NCBI GenBank assembly: GCA_027604185.1
Contig: JADGKB010000044.1
Span: forward strand, 45,398-109,397
DNA length: 64,000 nt
Source: Boothiomyces macroporosus
Lineage: Eukaryota; Chytridiomycota; Chytridiomycetes; Rhizophydiales; Terramycetaceae
Direction of reading: 5' to 3'
The position numbers and the translations under genes were made by a program. Numbering within the stretch: position 1 is the stretch's first letter; every line of letters begins with the position of its first letter. Shown piece after piece: positions 22,535 to 34,400 of the stretch. The notes below the pieces were generated by a model that ran no database searches, was not told the origin of the DNA, and saw only the letters and a list, made by a program, of their open reading frames with translations.

Positions 22535-23123
22535 TTATTCTATTCTACCCTTCTCCCAACCCAACTGGCTTTCAAGATATTGTGATAACAATGTTCGAAC
22601 AGTAGATTTGAAGAATTCTGTTCGGAATACTATTTTAAATGGGTTTGTATAAGCTTCAAGGATTAGCTTTCAAAGTTAAATAAGCAGTACCTATCCAGTT
22701 CGAATGCCACACAATGGAAAATGTACTCACCAACCACTTTGATATCCAAATCATCAAATAGAAAAAAGATTTTCATCTTGTTGTCTCCTGGATCTCTCAA
22801 CACTTTTCCTTGTGTTACTATATTGCCGGTAAAATTTTGAGTGTAGGGAGTTCTGGAATAGAAAGAATTTTCAATTATACCGCAGCATTCTTTATCCACA
22901 GTATACAATGACAAGAAACATGTAAAATTGTATTCTTTTAGCTGCATTACCTTCCAGTTACCTCTCGCAGCGTACTTGAATCTGGAAAATCAATTTGCAG
23001 TATTAGGGATGGATAGCTACCTTTAAATCCAAATTACAGAAAACTGTTTAGAAAAGGTTTCTTTAACCCTGCCTCCCTTCCCTTGAATGGAGATTGTCTC
23101 ACAGTTAGCTTCAGGTTGGCCAT
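22535..23123 (-). CDS. Velvet-domain protein C (needs a GT-TG intron)
   Basis: Four exons with introns 23017-23037 (21 nt), 22942-22961 (20 nt) and 22671-22690 (20 nt, GT-TG) give 175 residues. Blocks: LKLTVRQSPFKGREAGLKKP, YPSLILQIDF, KECCGIIENSFYSRTPYTQN, IFFLFDDLDIKVVGEYIFHC and IVFRTEFFKSTVRTLLSQ. With any AG acceptor in reach the frame is lost and the protein ends at 22663, without its C-terminal block. Ending the third intron at TTTG instead restores a residue-by-residue match with gene B (LILEAYTNPFKIVFRTEF against LLSEAVDTPPFSVVFRTEF). The alternative is a recent frameshift, but the intact downstream block argues against long decay. Confidence 0.75.
22671..22690 (-). other. Probable GT-TG intron in velvet gene C
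   Basis: 20 nt beginning GTACTG, with branch-like TTTAAC followed by TTTG. Its position equals the last intron of the three sister genes. The nearest AG (24 nt) leaves a stop codon immediately after the junction. Confidence 0.6.
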
Positions 23124-23904
23124 TCGCGTCTAAAAATTTTTAGAAAAATTTCTGGAGCTTGGACACTGTTACAGCAAAAAGGCTCGATATGGGAAGCGTC
23201 TAAAATTATACAAAACGATCTAGATTATACCTAAATGATTTGGTTTATTCCTAAATGAACACAAGCCTGGAAAAATCAAGAATGGATAAATGCTAATTAC
23301 ACAAATATGATTGGTCAGGAGCGCGCATCATCTTCCGACAATCCCCGTTAGTTAATATCGCCAAACTATTGCTTATATCAACAACATATTTTTGCCACTT
23401 GATATTACCTGGAAGAGAACTTTTTGAATCCATGAAAATACCTTGGAACCGTTAGTTTACTGCTTCAAGTTGAATCAAAGGATATTCCACTTTCTTTAAT
23501 CGTTTTAAACATTCGAAATAGCTGTTTTAATAACGGTAGTGTTAGCAAATGCGTGGCCGCAATTTCCTCCACACACAGACAATTGCTGATCGTCAAAATT
23601 CCAAGAAATCAATCCATCAAACTACTGGCGGTATTTTTTTTCCATTTCCTGCCCACATGAAACGATCAAATTTAACATGCTGTACGTTCATTGGCTGGAT
23701 TTCTCCTTACGCTAAATAAGGAAGGGACCGTAAAAACTTGTAAACTAGAAATAAATGAAATATTGATAAAACCAGATTGTTGAGATCCAAAATCATGGCA
23801 TTAGATCGAGTAGCATTAGCGGAGCTTGTAAGACAGTTTTGGTATCAAAATAAAGCCTATATTAATTATATTTATTAGATAAGTATAGTGATACATTAAC
23901 TGTT
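23124..23904. other. Spacer between velvet genes C and D
   Basis: 781 bp of AT-rich sequence. Short frames occur on both strands but none has homology, a splice pattern or a velvet block. I see nothing else in it. Confidence 0.4.
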
Positions 23905-24488
23905 TTAAAACTCTTCCAGATATTGATCATCAAGGACCTGAGACAGAAGCGTTTTTACCGTGGGTTTAACATACTCTGTTCTAGAAAACACCGTAAACGA
24001 CTTTGAATCTACACTGGAAACCACTGTATTGCTACTTTTAGCCAATATTTTACTATTTGAGGTTTGAAAGTAAGCAACGAAAGACATACTCGCCTTCAGT
24101 TTTAATATCAATATCACTAAACATGAAAAATATCTGTGGTTTCTTGTCTTTAGGATCGATCAGTACTCTTCCTGCGGCTGTGAGCTCTCCACTAACATTT
24201 GCAGTGAACGGAAATTTGCAATAGTAAGAGTTTTGCAAAGTGGAATGGATTTGTTTCTTATCAGCAGATAGTAGCACAAGTGTTAGAGTAAAACTAAACG
24301 TTTCCAACTACTTTAAGATCAACTTACCATATCTTTGGTCTGCGGTTCGTCAAATTCAATTTGAACTACCAAGGGAGGGTATCTAAGTCAGATAAGATTT
24401 ACAAGAAGCTTTTTAAATAAGGCTGCTTTAGACCAGCTTCCCTACCCTTTGAAGGCACTTGTCGAACTATTAGTTTCAACTTTTCCAT
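23905..24488 (-). CDS. Velvet-domain protein D
   Basis: Four exons with introns 24383-24402, 24308-24327 and 24032-24053 (20, 20, 22 nt) encode 173 residues from the ATG at 24488. Blocks: KLKLIVRQVPSKGREAGLKQ, YPPLVVQIEF, STLQNSYYCKFPFTANVSGE, IFFMFSDIDIKTEGEYVFRC and FTVFSRTEYVKPTVKTLLSQ. Of the four copies it is nearest to the general velvet consensus (FSDIDIKTEGEYVFR). It is the most upstream gene in the direction of transcription and may be the founder of the array (inference). Confidence 0.87.
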
Positions 24489-24926
24489 TCAATTTTCTGA
24501 ATGGTTTAAAAAATTGGGAAAGTAGAAACGGAGAAAAGACCAGAGTCCATGGGTCCATTCCCGACTCTTAAAATAAGGACATGGAATACAAACGTGCATC
24601 TTTATTTTTCAACCAATTATATATCCAGCGCTATTGTTGCGCAGTACAATATTCTCTCTGTTGCTTCCACCCTAACCCTTTTGGCACACCAAACTAAAGA
24701 AAAACCTCAAAACACACACGCCCACATGTACCAGTAATCAAATAGCAATTCAGCACTTGAATAGAGACATTCCCCACTGTGATATGATATATTTCTATTC
24801 ACCAAGAATCCTTGCTACCAACATAATATATCCTAACTTTACAAAGTATATTACAGTTACTTTGTGGTTACAATCAGAGTAGTCAGGGTTACTGCATTTA
24901 AACTTTTTTCACCTCATATTTTTCAG
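24489..24926. other. Intergenic region between velvet D and VAM7
   Basis: 438 bp between two divergent starts, so it presumably holds both promoters. A plus-strand open frame at 24549-24737 has a low-complexity composition and no homology, and is not called. Confidence 0.45.
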
Positions 24927-25934
24927 ATGCAAGAGCCAATCTCCAGTATTGAAATCCAAGAAACAAGAGAATTACTGAAACCTAAAAAGCATACCGCGTA
25001 CATAATCAGTATCAGAGGACCGGTAAAGTCATGGACGGTAACTAAGCGGTACTCGGAATTTGATGAGCTTCACAAGAAGCTTCTTGATATTCAAACGCCT
25101 CCTTGTGAACTTCCCAAAAAGACTCTGATGAACTTCACCAACGAAGTCATCAAAGAAAGACAGGAAGGCTTGGCTGTATATCTCCAAACGTTGCTTTATT
25201 CCAAAGATCCTGTTTGGAGACGGAGCAAACCATGGCAAGACTTTATGGGGCTACCGGAAACAACTATAGTTGATCCAATCAACCTGTTAACTGTAAATCA
25301 AATCGATCCGGCAAAATGGCTTCAAGAATATGAATCGTTAGTTTCATTCATCTCGGAAATCAAAACTTTCTTGCTCAACAAAGAACGATTTGTAAAAGGC
25401 GGAGATACATCTGCTGCTCAAGCTAGTAAAATTCAAGCAATGAAAGGATTGAGGCAAGTTGACGAAATTGTCGGAAAGCTGGAAGCTAGTCTAAAGGAGC
25501 CAGCAACAAAAAACTCCCTATCAGCAGGAGAAATCAATCGCAGATTTGATCTGTTGAATAATGTAAAAGCTACGGCAAAGCAAATCCAATCCGATTTCTC
25601 CTCTGCTCCATCTACAACCGTAGAATATTCACAGCCAAGCATACAATCACCAAGAACAACCAGAAAGTTTGGTGTTGCACAAGAAACCGAAAGAACTAGG
25701 AATCTTAATAACCAAGAACTGTTACAGTTACAAACTCAAGAAATGAAGATGCAGGATAATCAACTAGATTCCCTAGTGCAAATAATAAGGAGACAAAAAG
25801 AAATTGGACAAACAATTTCCAATGAACTTGATGCCCAAAACGCAATCCTAGAACAAGTTGATGATGGAGTGTCGAGGGTGGAAACTACCCTAAAAACAGC
25901 AGATAAGAAGCTTAACCGCATCTTGCGTGGATAA
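24927..25934 (+). CDS. VAM7: Vam7-like PX-domain SNARE
   Basis: A single exon of 335 residues. The frame extends upstream to 24864 but only from a GTG; the ATG at 24927 gives MQEPISSIEI, matching the start of the PX-WD40 protein at 843. Residues 1 to about 115 are a PX domain (KSWTVTKRYSEFDELHKKLL, RQEGLAVYLQTLL). The middle is helical, and the last 60 residues form a Qc-SNARE motif, with zero-layer Gln likely in SNELDAQNAILEQVD. There is no transmembrane anchor, as in yeast Vam7, which binds PI3P on the vacuole and drives homotypic fusion. It ends with a stop overlapping AATAAA. Confidence 0.88.
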   Translation: MQEPISSIEIQETRELLKPKKHTAYIISIRGPVKSWTVTKRYSEFDELHKKLLDIQTPPCELPKKTLMNFTNEVIKERQEGLAVYLQTLLYSKDPVWRRSKPWQDFMGLPETTIVDPINLLTVNQIDPAKWLQEYESLVSFISEIKTFLLNKERFVKGGDTSAAQASKIQAMKGLRQVDEIVGKLEASLKEPATKNSLSAGEINRRFDLLNNVKATAKQIQSDFSSAPSTTVEYSQPSIQSPRTTRKFGVAQETERTRNLNNQELLQLQTQEMKMQDNQLDSLVQIIRRQKEIGQTISNELDAQNAILEQVDDGVSRVETTLKTADKKLNRILRG

Positions 25935-26379
25935 TAAATACCTTGTTTATCGAATGTGGATCATCTTTGAATCAGCTTCAATTTAACGCAAGGTGACTAT
26001 TAAATTTGGAATGCTTTTCCGAAGACTGATAGTTTCGGAAATACAAATACACTCCAATTTTAATCTTGGGTATTTGTGTGTCAGATTGAACTTTTAATCG
26101 AATATCTAGGAAGAGTAGATTCACGACTCAGAAATTAGTGTTTATACGATAATGGAGTAAGGTGATAGACCTCAAATTCACTCGCGTGTATCAATTTCAT
26201 TTGATCGTCGCGTATATTAATAGAATTGCTCTTCTGTTTACTTTCGGCATATAACCACAATGCATAAAAATCATGTGACTTTCATTTGTCAGCATTTCTA
26301 AAACTGGGTCCACGTCATTGTTCAAGTACTTTTCATTGTTCTAACCAATATAAAAATAAACAAAAATAGCCTAAATCAA
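25935..26379. other. Intergenic region
   Basis: 445 bp, AT-rich, between two plus-strand genes. No ORF, repeat or RNA gene supported. Confidence 0.45.
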
Positions 26380-26707
26380 ATGACAGCCGGACCAGTAGTC
26401 AATGATATACCAAGACGACCTTCACTAGAGAAAGCTACTTCTCAGTATCAGCTACACCCATTACCTAAAACTGGAATTGCAACACCAAGTAATGGAATGT
26501 TTCCAGGCGCATCTATACTGCGCACTGAGCAGTATATTGGAATGGGGTTCGATACGAAATTGGAAAAGAAACTGGCAAGGTACTTTCAACTAATATAGTC
26601 TGGCAGAACACGTCAGAACGCCATCAGCAAGAAAGCCCAAGGATGCACCTGAACCTACCGTCAGAGAATTGACAATGACGTTATACGAAATCCATAATGT
26701 TTTCTAA
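26380..26707 (+). CDS. Small unrecognised protein (102 residues)
   Basis: Two exons around a 19-nt intron at 26580-26598 with a typical donor and branch (CTAAT then ATAG). The spliced frame goes from ATG 26380 to TAA 26707. The protein has a Pro/Ser-rich N-terminal half (PRRPSLEKA, HPLPKTGIATPSNGMFPGAS) and a short charged helix near the end. No domain recognised, no signal peptide, no membrane segment. The clean frame through a genome-typical intron is the main argument that it is a real gene. Confidence 0.6.
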
Positions 26708-26749
26708 CCAGTTCTATCAGTAAAACTCGTAACTTGAATTCTTTATGAT

Positions 26750-28318
26750 TTATTTGGTTTTCTTGTACTTTGACAATCTCCACAAATCGTCAGAGAGACC
26801 CTCCAATTTTTTGATTTGGGGTTTGATGTATAGCAGTAAACTTAATAATCCAAAGATGAAACACGCGGTGTTGACATAGTAATATCCATCTTGGATGTAA
26901 TTGCATGATCCTCCAAGAGCTTTGCATTGGTCTCTGTGTTTATCATCAGCGCACTTGATTGCGTGACCATCAGCGGAATTGACAGAGCAAGGAGCGACAG
27001 TGAAATAATCTACGGCTAAAAGGATAAAATAGCGAGGCCATGTACCTCCCAAATTACTCAAAGTATTCAAAAATGTCATATATGTACCACCTACATCAGA
27101 CTCTATTTACCTATAGCTGGATCTGAAATCTTTGTAAAAAATGACCCCATTCCGACGAATTGAATCGTATTCATGAATGAAGACAATACAGTAGCAGACA
27201 TTACAACTACAAGATAGGCAGTAGTGACACCTTCCTTTGGATAATTGTACACCACTGCCATACCCACAACTGCAGCCAGCAGTCTTCCGTAGAAACCGTA
27301 CAACCACGGCAAAAGTGGGCGTTTTCCACTGCATTAGAAAAAGCATACCTGCTCCATTTAGCGGCGTAATAACCAAAAATCATCTGTAAGGGAAAATCAA
27401 GCAACACTGACAACGCTAGATACTCCTTGTTAAACCCAAGCTCCAATAATTTTAATCCAGTGACAGCTTCATTTGCTTGAAATCCAATTTTGCAAATCAT
27501 GAGAATCCCGATAAAGGTCTGCATATGCTTCATTTGACAAATATCTATGATTGTCTTGTATACAGACGAAATGGATTCTTCTTCGAAATGATCCGCAGTT
27601 TCAGTAAAGAACAGCAAAAAGAAATCGCAGATTAAAAACATTACTCCCCAAAAGAACAGGTATTGTCCTAGCGTTAATAGACCGGAATCTGATGGTACGC
27701 TTCTAATGTACGCATTGCAGAATTCCGGCGAGTTGAAGGCTAAAAACACTGTAAATGACAAAAAGTATCCCGTATTTAACCCAATTGTTTGAGCTGTTGA
27801 CGCATAGGTCTGGTTAAACCATATCTTACCTTGTTCTCATCCGTCAACAACGACAAAGCCCATCCGTCTACAGCTATATCCTGTGTTGCGCACAAAAATA
27901 CCATTATTGTAAATACAACTGCAATCATAGTCACTGGAATATCTCCTTCCAGCAACTCATCGATGTGATAACCTACAAACACCAAGCATATTCCAAGGAT
28001 AAACTGAATAGGTAAAATCCACGACTTTCTTCTCCCAATTGACTTGAAATACAATGAATCCACTATTGGAGACCATAAAAGCTTGAGTGAATACGGATAT
28101 GATGACAATGAGAATAAAGCCAAGTCGCTGTAGTTCAATTTTGATTTGAGCAAGTATGGGACTGAACCAAAGCTCAGCCCTAAAGGTACTCCTTGTAATA
28201 GATATAGGATTACTAACAAGATAATGTTATTGATATCCTTGGTTTTCATCTTGGTCAGCAGCGGCTTCTTTTCATCGTCCGTCTTGCTGGTTTTCTTTCC
28301 ACTCCTTGTCTGCACCAT
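26750..28318 (-). CDS. SLC33A1: Acetyl-CoA transporter, SLC33A1/AT-1 family
   Basis: Four exons and three 20-nt introns (27810-27829, 27329-27348, 27091-27110) give 502 residues with about 11-12 hydrophobic helices. Family motifs: LYLLQGVPLGLSFGSVPYLL, SLKLLWSPIVDSLY with GRRKSWILP, ATQDIAVDGWALSLL, across the first intron TYASTAQTIGLNTGYFLSFT, and FLNTLSNLGGTWPRYF. AT-1 imports acetyl-CoA into the ER lumen, where it feeds lysine and sugar acetylation. The ATG at 28318 is chosen because upstream sequence belongs to the 3' end of CEP290. AATAAA overlaps the stop. Confidence 0.93.
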
Positions 28319-28403
28319 TACTGATTTGCAATGTGGAAAAAAGCAAAATTCTGGTTGGGCAAAGATAGGTTGTAATACGGTAAAAATTAAATGGAATGAA
28401 TAT

Positions 28404-31400
28404 TTATTTTGTGGCCAACTGCTGTTCATACATGACTACTTGTTTGAGGCTCTCCTTGTAGTTATACCTCAGATCCTCTAGCTCCTCATTCAACCCTTTG
28501 AACTTCTCCAATTGACCTATATTAAGAATTCAATTACTCTTGAGCTGCTGGTTTTCAATTTGCAAGTCTTTAATGTTGAAATTTTTGCTTTCCGACAGCT
28601 TTGCGACTCGTAGATTCAGCACTTCGAGCTGTCTCTTCAAATTTCTGTTCTCTGATGTAAGTTGTGCCATTTCATTGGTGTCTGGATTCATTAATTGCTG
28701 AATCAGTGCCTCCTTTTCCTTGATGATAGCAACCTGAATTAAAGCTTTCTTACATAATCGTCAGAAGGCTCTTTTGCCGTATCTATACCCCCGACTAACT
28801 TCCGCAGCTCTACGATTTCTCTAATCAATTCTTCATTTGAAATATTCACTTGCTTATTTTTGAGCTCCATCGCTTTGGTTTTTTCTGCCTCTTTCCGCAG
28901 CTTCTGCCTTAGTTTAACACTTTCCTGTTCAGTCTTTTTTATTGTTTCTTTGTAGTCTGCCAATTCTTTTCGTAGTTGTTCCATTTCTTGAGTTTCTGAC
29001 TTTAGCTTGTTGAACTGCTTCACCAACTCGGTATATTTCACATGGGATGTAGTTGCTTGCTCTTTGGTCGCCGTTAGTTTCTCAATCTCTTTAGTTAACG
29101 TACCAATGATCAGAATAAGATCACTATGGGATTTTTTCTCCAAAAGTTTTACTTCATTGGGTTTAAGAGTGCCAAATCCAATATCTAACAGCGTTGGTTG
29201 CTGTGTATTGACGGTTTCAACTAGTTTTTCAGGTAGATTTGGCAGTTCGACATGTTCTTTTTGCTGACCTAATTTGCTGATCTTGGACATTAACCTCAAG
29301 CGATCCTTTTCCACCCTACTGTGAGATTCACGCAAAGTAGATACGGTCTTTAAAGCTGCTTCCAATTCCATTGTTTTTGTTTTCAGTTTCCCCCGCAAGT
29401 TATCAATCTTTTTCTGCAAGACTTTTTCAATTTCCCAAGTGTTGAAATTATCTACTGGTTTCGATGGTGTACTAGACAATGGCCGATGTAACTCTGCCTT
29501 GAGATTTCTCAACTCTTCTTCGTTTAGCATATTTGCCTGTCTAAGCTTTTCTTTGCAGGCCTTTAATTGGTTTTGGAGTTTGGATTCTTCAACATTTTTA
29601 TACACTAATTCACCAGATACACGGCCAATATCTTGTTGCAGCACTTGGTTTTCATGTTTCAACTTTTCATTATTCTCTAGTAGCTTTTTAACTTTGGTTT
29701 CAAGCTGCGTTATTTTGTCTGCTAGCGGCTTGGTTCTTTGATGGAGAGCTTCTTCAGAATAACCGACGCTGTGCTGCTCGACAATATTCTTTGTTTCAAG
29801 TTCTTTTGTTAAATTCAATAGTTGTCCTTTTAGCTTGTGTTATGGAAATCTTACCTTTTTGATTGCTTTTGAGAGTGAATTTATTGTCTGCTGTTTAGTT
29901 TCATTCTCTTGTTCCAATCTATGAACTACGTCCGAGAGGTCTTGAATTGGAGGCTTGTTGTTCTGTTCTACTTGTACTTGTAGTTCAGATTCCAACTTTG
30001 CAACTTTTTCTTTGTTCTCTTTTATATTCTGCTCCATCTCCTTAATCTTGCTGATATAATCTTGTTCTTGTTTTTTGCTTTCATCCAGCAAAGTCACCAA
30101 ATTGCTTTCTTTTTCAGCAATCTTTGTATTTAGCTGATCAATCAACAGATCTTTTGTTGCCACTAGTTTTTGCAATTCATTAATCATTTCAATTTCAGGC
30201 AATGAATCCTTTTCACTCTTTTTGACATCAATCAACTCTGGATTTTGGTATCTATTAATCTCCTTCATTGTCAACGAGTGGATCAATTTGTTTTTCTCTT
30301 CAAGTGCAGACACAGAGTATTTCATCATACACTCTTTCCTAATAGTTTGCAGCATGTCTCTATATTTTTCGACAAGTTCTCCTTTCTGAGCCAATTGCTT
30401 TTGCAATGATTGAACTGTTTCTTGTGCAAATTTAAGAGCATTTGCCTCTCTAATCCTCGATTTATCACCAACGTTCTTTTTGACTTCTTCCACATTTGCA
30501 GGAAGTTTTACATTCTGATGCCGCAGCTCATCTCTCTCCACTTCTAATCGCTTTATTTGGACAAGATATTCGTCAACAATATTTTGATTGGTTTTGACTG
30601 TCTTTGCTGCTGCTGAATATTGCTTTTCCAAATCCGAATATCGTGTATTCACCACTTTAATCTGTCTCGTTCGTTCTACCAACAGTCGAAGAGACGCCTC
30701 TAATTGCTCTCCGATTGGAAGGGAGCGATCAGGTAAAGTTTCTTTCATTTCCTCGCTGGTAGTGGATAGGTAAATGCGATCCCTTTCTTCTTCGTATTGG
30801 CCAATTGTTTTTTCAAATTCTCCTTGCTGGCGTTCCCATTCAAGTAATTGAAAGTCGTGCTGGTTATTCATTTGTAAAATAGTGTTTTCCAGCTCTTCAA
30901 TTCGCTTTGATTGGGTGACTGCATCTGTTTCTTTCCTAATTGAATCTTGCTTGAGCGTTTCAAGCTTTCTTTCAACGTCGAGTAACTGCGCTTGTGCATT
31001 TACAGTCTTTTCGTGCCATGCCAGTATCCTTTTGTGTGAGTTGGATTCGTTCTTTAGACTGTCAATTAGCTCAGACGATAATTTATCCTTGATACGCAAC
31101 ACATCATTCTCATCTTAATTAATACAATTTTACTTGAGCGCTTTTCATATTCATGCTGGATATCTGTTATTTTCTGCTTTAATTCTTGACATATTTCTGC
31201 ATTCCTAATCGCAGAATTTGATACTCGCTGGATTAGAATAAATAACCTCGTATTTTTCGTTGGAAACGGATCCCGCCATTTTAATTCGCTGTTCAGATAA
31301 TCTAGTCTGTAATAATTGCAGTCTTTCTTTTGTTTTAATCCGCAACTCAAATATCATCTTGTCTTGATTCGAAATTACAGTTTCCAACTAGTTTTAATTA

Positions 31401-34400
31401 TTCAAATTACGTTCACAATAACACTTTCTAACCGAATACATTTTGTTTTCAATTCTTTTGCCTGATTGAGGGCAGATTCTTCAGATTTTTGCAAGGACAG
31501 TATATGCTCATGCAATTGTCCGATAATTAGTTTCTCATCATCATGCATCTGCAATTCCTTGACAGCAGCCTTGAGGAGGTTTATTTCCTTTTCGTCAGAG
31601 CCCGACTGATTCATCAAGTGTGAAGCTTGCTTGGTAGCTATCTCTGACAGGTTTCTATCTAATTTAGAAATAGTTACATTTATCTACTTCTGCATTTAAG
31701 GATTGGATAGTCTTTTCTAGAGATCTGATGATTTCGAGTTTTTCCTCATAGACATCTTTTGTCGCCCCACCTTCATACTGCTTCAACAACATCAATTTCT
31801 CTTCCTCCAAAGATATTTGCTGCTCTTTACTTTCGAGATATAGCTTGTCAGTTTGGGCAAGTTGCCCTTTCATTTTGCTTTCAGAATGAACAGCTCTTTC
31901 AGCCTTGTCATCCGCCATTGTGATTCTTTTTTCAAGCAGTTGCACTTTTGCTTCCAAATTGGCGTTAGTTTTCCTTAATTCTCCAATATCGAGAGACATT
32001 TTTTCAAAGTTTTCATATTTAGCTATTTTAATATTGGATTCGAGTAATTGCAATTGCGCAATTTCTAAATCAGATTTCAGCTTTTGGTACTGAGTGTTTG
32101 TAATTACTTGTGAATCGCCTGTTTCTACTATATGCTGTTGCTTTTCTGTCAAAATTTGTGCTTTGGAAATGTACATGTTCATGGTATGTTCAAGAACATT
32201 GTACTGAACTGTAGGAACAGAAGTTGACAGCCGTTCTTGCAACTCGTTTACAAGATTCTGCAATTCCTTTTGCTTGTTGCTTAATCTGACGATAGTCTGT
32301 TTTGAAATTGCTTCCATTTCATCAAAATCTGCTTTGCATTGTTTGATTTCTTTTTCTAGCAACTGATTAGTAGTAGACAGAGCTGATACTTTTCTGGTCA
32401 TTGTCTTTTCTTTTACTTCTAATACAACAACCTTTCTTTGAGCTTGGATGGCTTTTCTTGAAAGCGATTGCACCTCGGTATCTCCTGAAATGTTCAAGTC
32501 ATCAAAATTCTTTGCTTTAATAGTCAACTCTTCATTTTCTACTTGAAGTGACTGTATTTGTTTTTTACAAGCTTCTACTTCATTTACATACTGCTTTTTC
32601 AAATGGATGAATTGATTGTACATTTCTTTGGCTTTCCTTTCGATTGGGCCATACTTTTCTTTTAACAGAGAGATTTCCTTGTTTGACTTTTCAACTTCAA
32701 TACCTTTACGTCCCACTTCTTGCTTGCATTCAATTAATTGCTCGACCAAGTCCATAAATCCTAGCGGCTTATCAAGTAACTCTTCGACAGGCACTTTGAC
32801 TTTCTTTTCATTCTGCAAGTGATTGTTAATTTCCACCATTTTATTCAATTTTTCGTGAAGCTTTTCTATTTCCAACAAATGTGACACTTTGATCTCTTCC
32901 ATTAGTTTGAATTTATGATTCAGCTCGGAAATTTCCTTGTTTTTTTGGTCCAATTCCAACTTGAGTGACTTTGTTTTGCTGTTTGCATGAGTATCAATTA
33001 TCTTGAGAGCGGTATTTACTTTGACGTTTTGAGTTTGATGCTTGGAAGTCAGCAACTTGTTCAGTTGATCAATCTTTTCAACAGTAGGTTGAGACAAGCC
33101 TTCATGTTGATCTGTGAGCAGTTTTGTTAGCTCCATGATTGTTGATTCTAACAATTCACATTCACTTTGCATTGCCAACATTTTTTCTTGATTCTTTTCC
33201 AATTTCTCTCGTACTTCTGTTTGCATAATGAAGCTGTTTTCCAATTGAGTCAATAACTTGTCAAACTTTGTCTCTTGAATAATTGGCCTTGATTCGTGAA
33301 GCGATTCCTTTCTAATGTCGCCTTTTCGCAGCTTTTCAGCATATTCTTCTACTGCAATCAAATCGGAAACATCCAGCCCTAGCTCTACCGCTCTTTCACC
33401 TCTCTCCATTGCTTGCAACCTCAATTTTGACTTGAATTGCAACCTTTCTTCTTCTAATTTATCAATTTCTTGCTGCAAAGTCAACACCAAAGCTTTTGTT
33501 TTTTCTAGCTCTACAACTTTAAGCTTCTTGAAGTTGGTAAAGTCGAGTTTGGATTCTCCAAGTCCAAGCTGACTCCGTAACCCGTAATTCTCTTCAATTA
33601 GATCAGAACACTTGATTAGTAATAGTTACCTGAGCCTCAAAGTCACTAATTTTCGCGGTATATCCTATAATTTCCTTTTCCATTATTTGAATTTGGGCCT
33701 TTAAAATTTTAGTTTCTTTGATTGCCTCTGCTAAACCATACTCTCCATTCTCAAACTTTAAAACATACTCTTTCAAATTAACAATTTCTTTTTCTCGTTC
33801 ACTAATTGAATCGATTAGCGAGTCAATTCTATCGTGATCATCTTTTCTTTGTTGTTTTAGAATTGTGATTTTTTCTTTTAGTTTAACTGCACTTGGTAGT
33901 TCAATCTTTTGCTTTTGCACCTGCACCTTGTTATTTGTTTGCAAAATTAATAAATAGTTACCATTCCGGATAAGATTTGATCAACGCGGTTCCAATCATT
34001 TGCTAATAATTCAAAGTCGGTTGCTGCTTCTTGCAATTCTTTCTTTTGTTTTGCGATTGTCTCATCTTTGGCTGCAATTTCTTGTTTCAATTGCTCTACA
34101 TAATCCAAAGAGTCGTTTTCGTGCAGCTTATTTATGATATCTTGTAGTTCTTTGACTTTAGACTCGCTTTGCTGTTTGTTGATGCTGTATTCTGTGAGTT
34201 CGTCCTGCAAAGAAGCCATCTTGATTTGCACTTTTCTTACTTCTTTCTTGTTTTCTTTATCTTTCATTTCTAGCTGGTCTGCCAAGTCTTCAACTTTGAT
34301 TTTCAAAGCATCCCTTTCGTCACTTATTTGGTCAATCTTATCATCAGCTTCTGCCAGCAAAACACGCAAGGACTCTATCTCATTTGTGGTCTGTTCAATT

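Noticed and set aside
22535..23123. Velvet gene C as a frameshifted pseudogene
   Set aside because: The downstream block is intact and alignable, and a GT-TG intron in a conserved position removes the shift exactly.
24549..24737. Possible small gene upstream of VAM7
   Set aside because: Low-complexity translation, no splice pattern, no homology, and it occupies a divergent promoter region.
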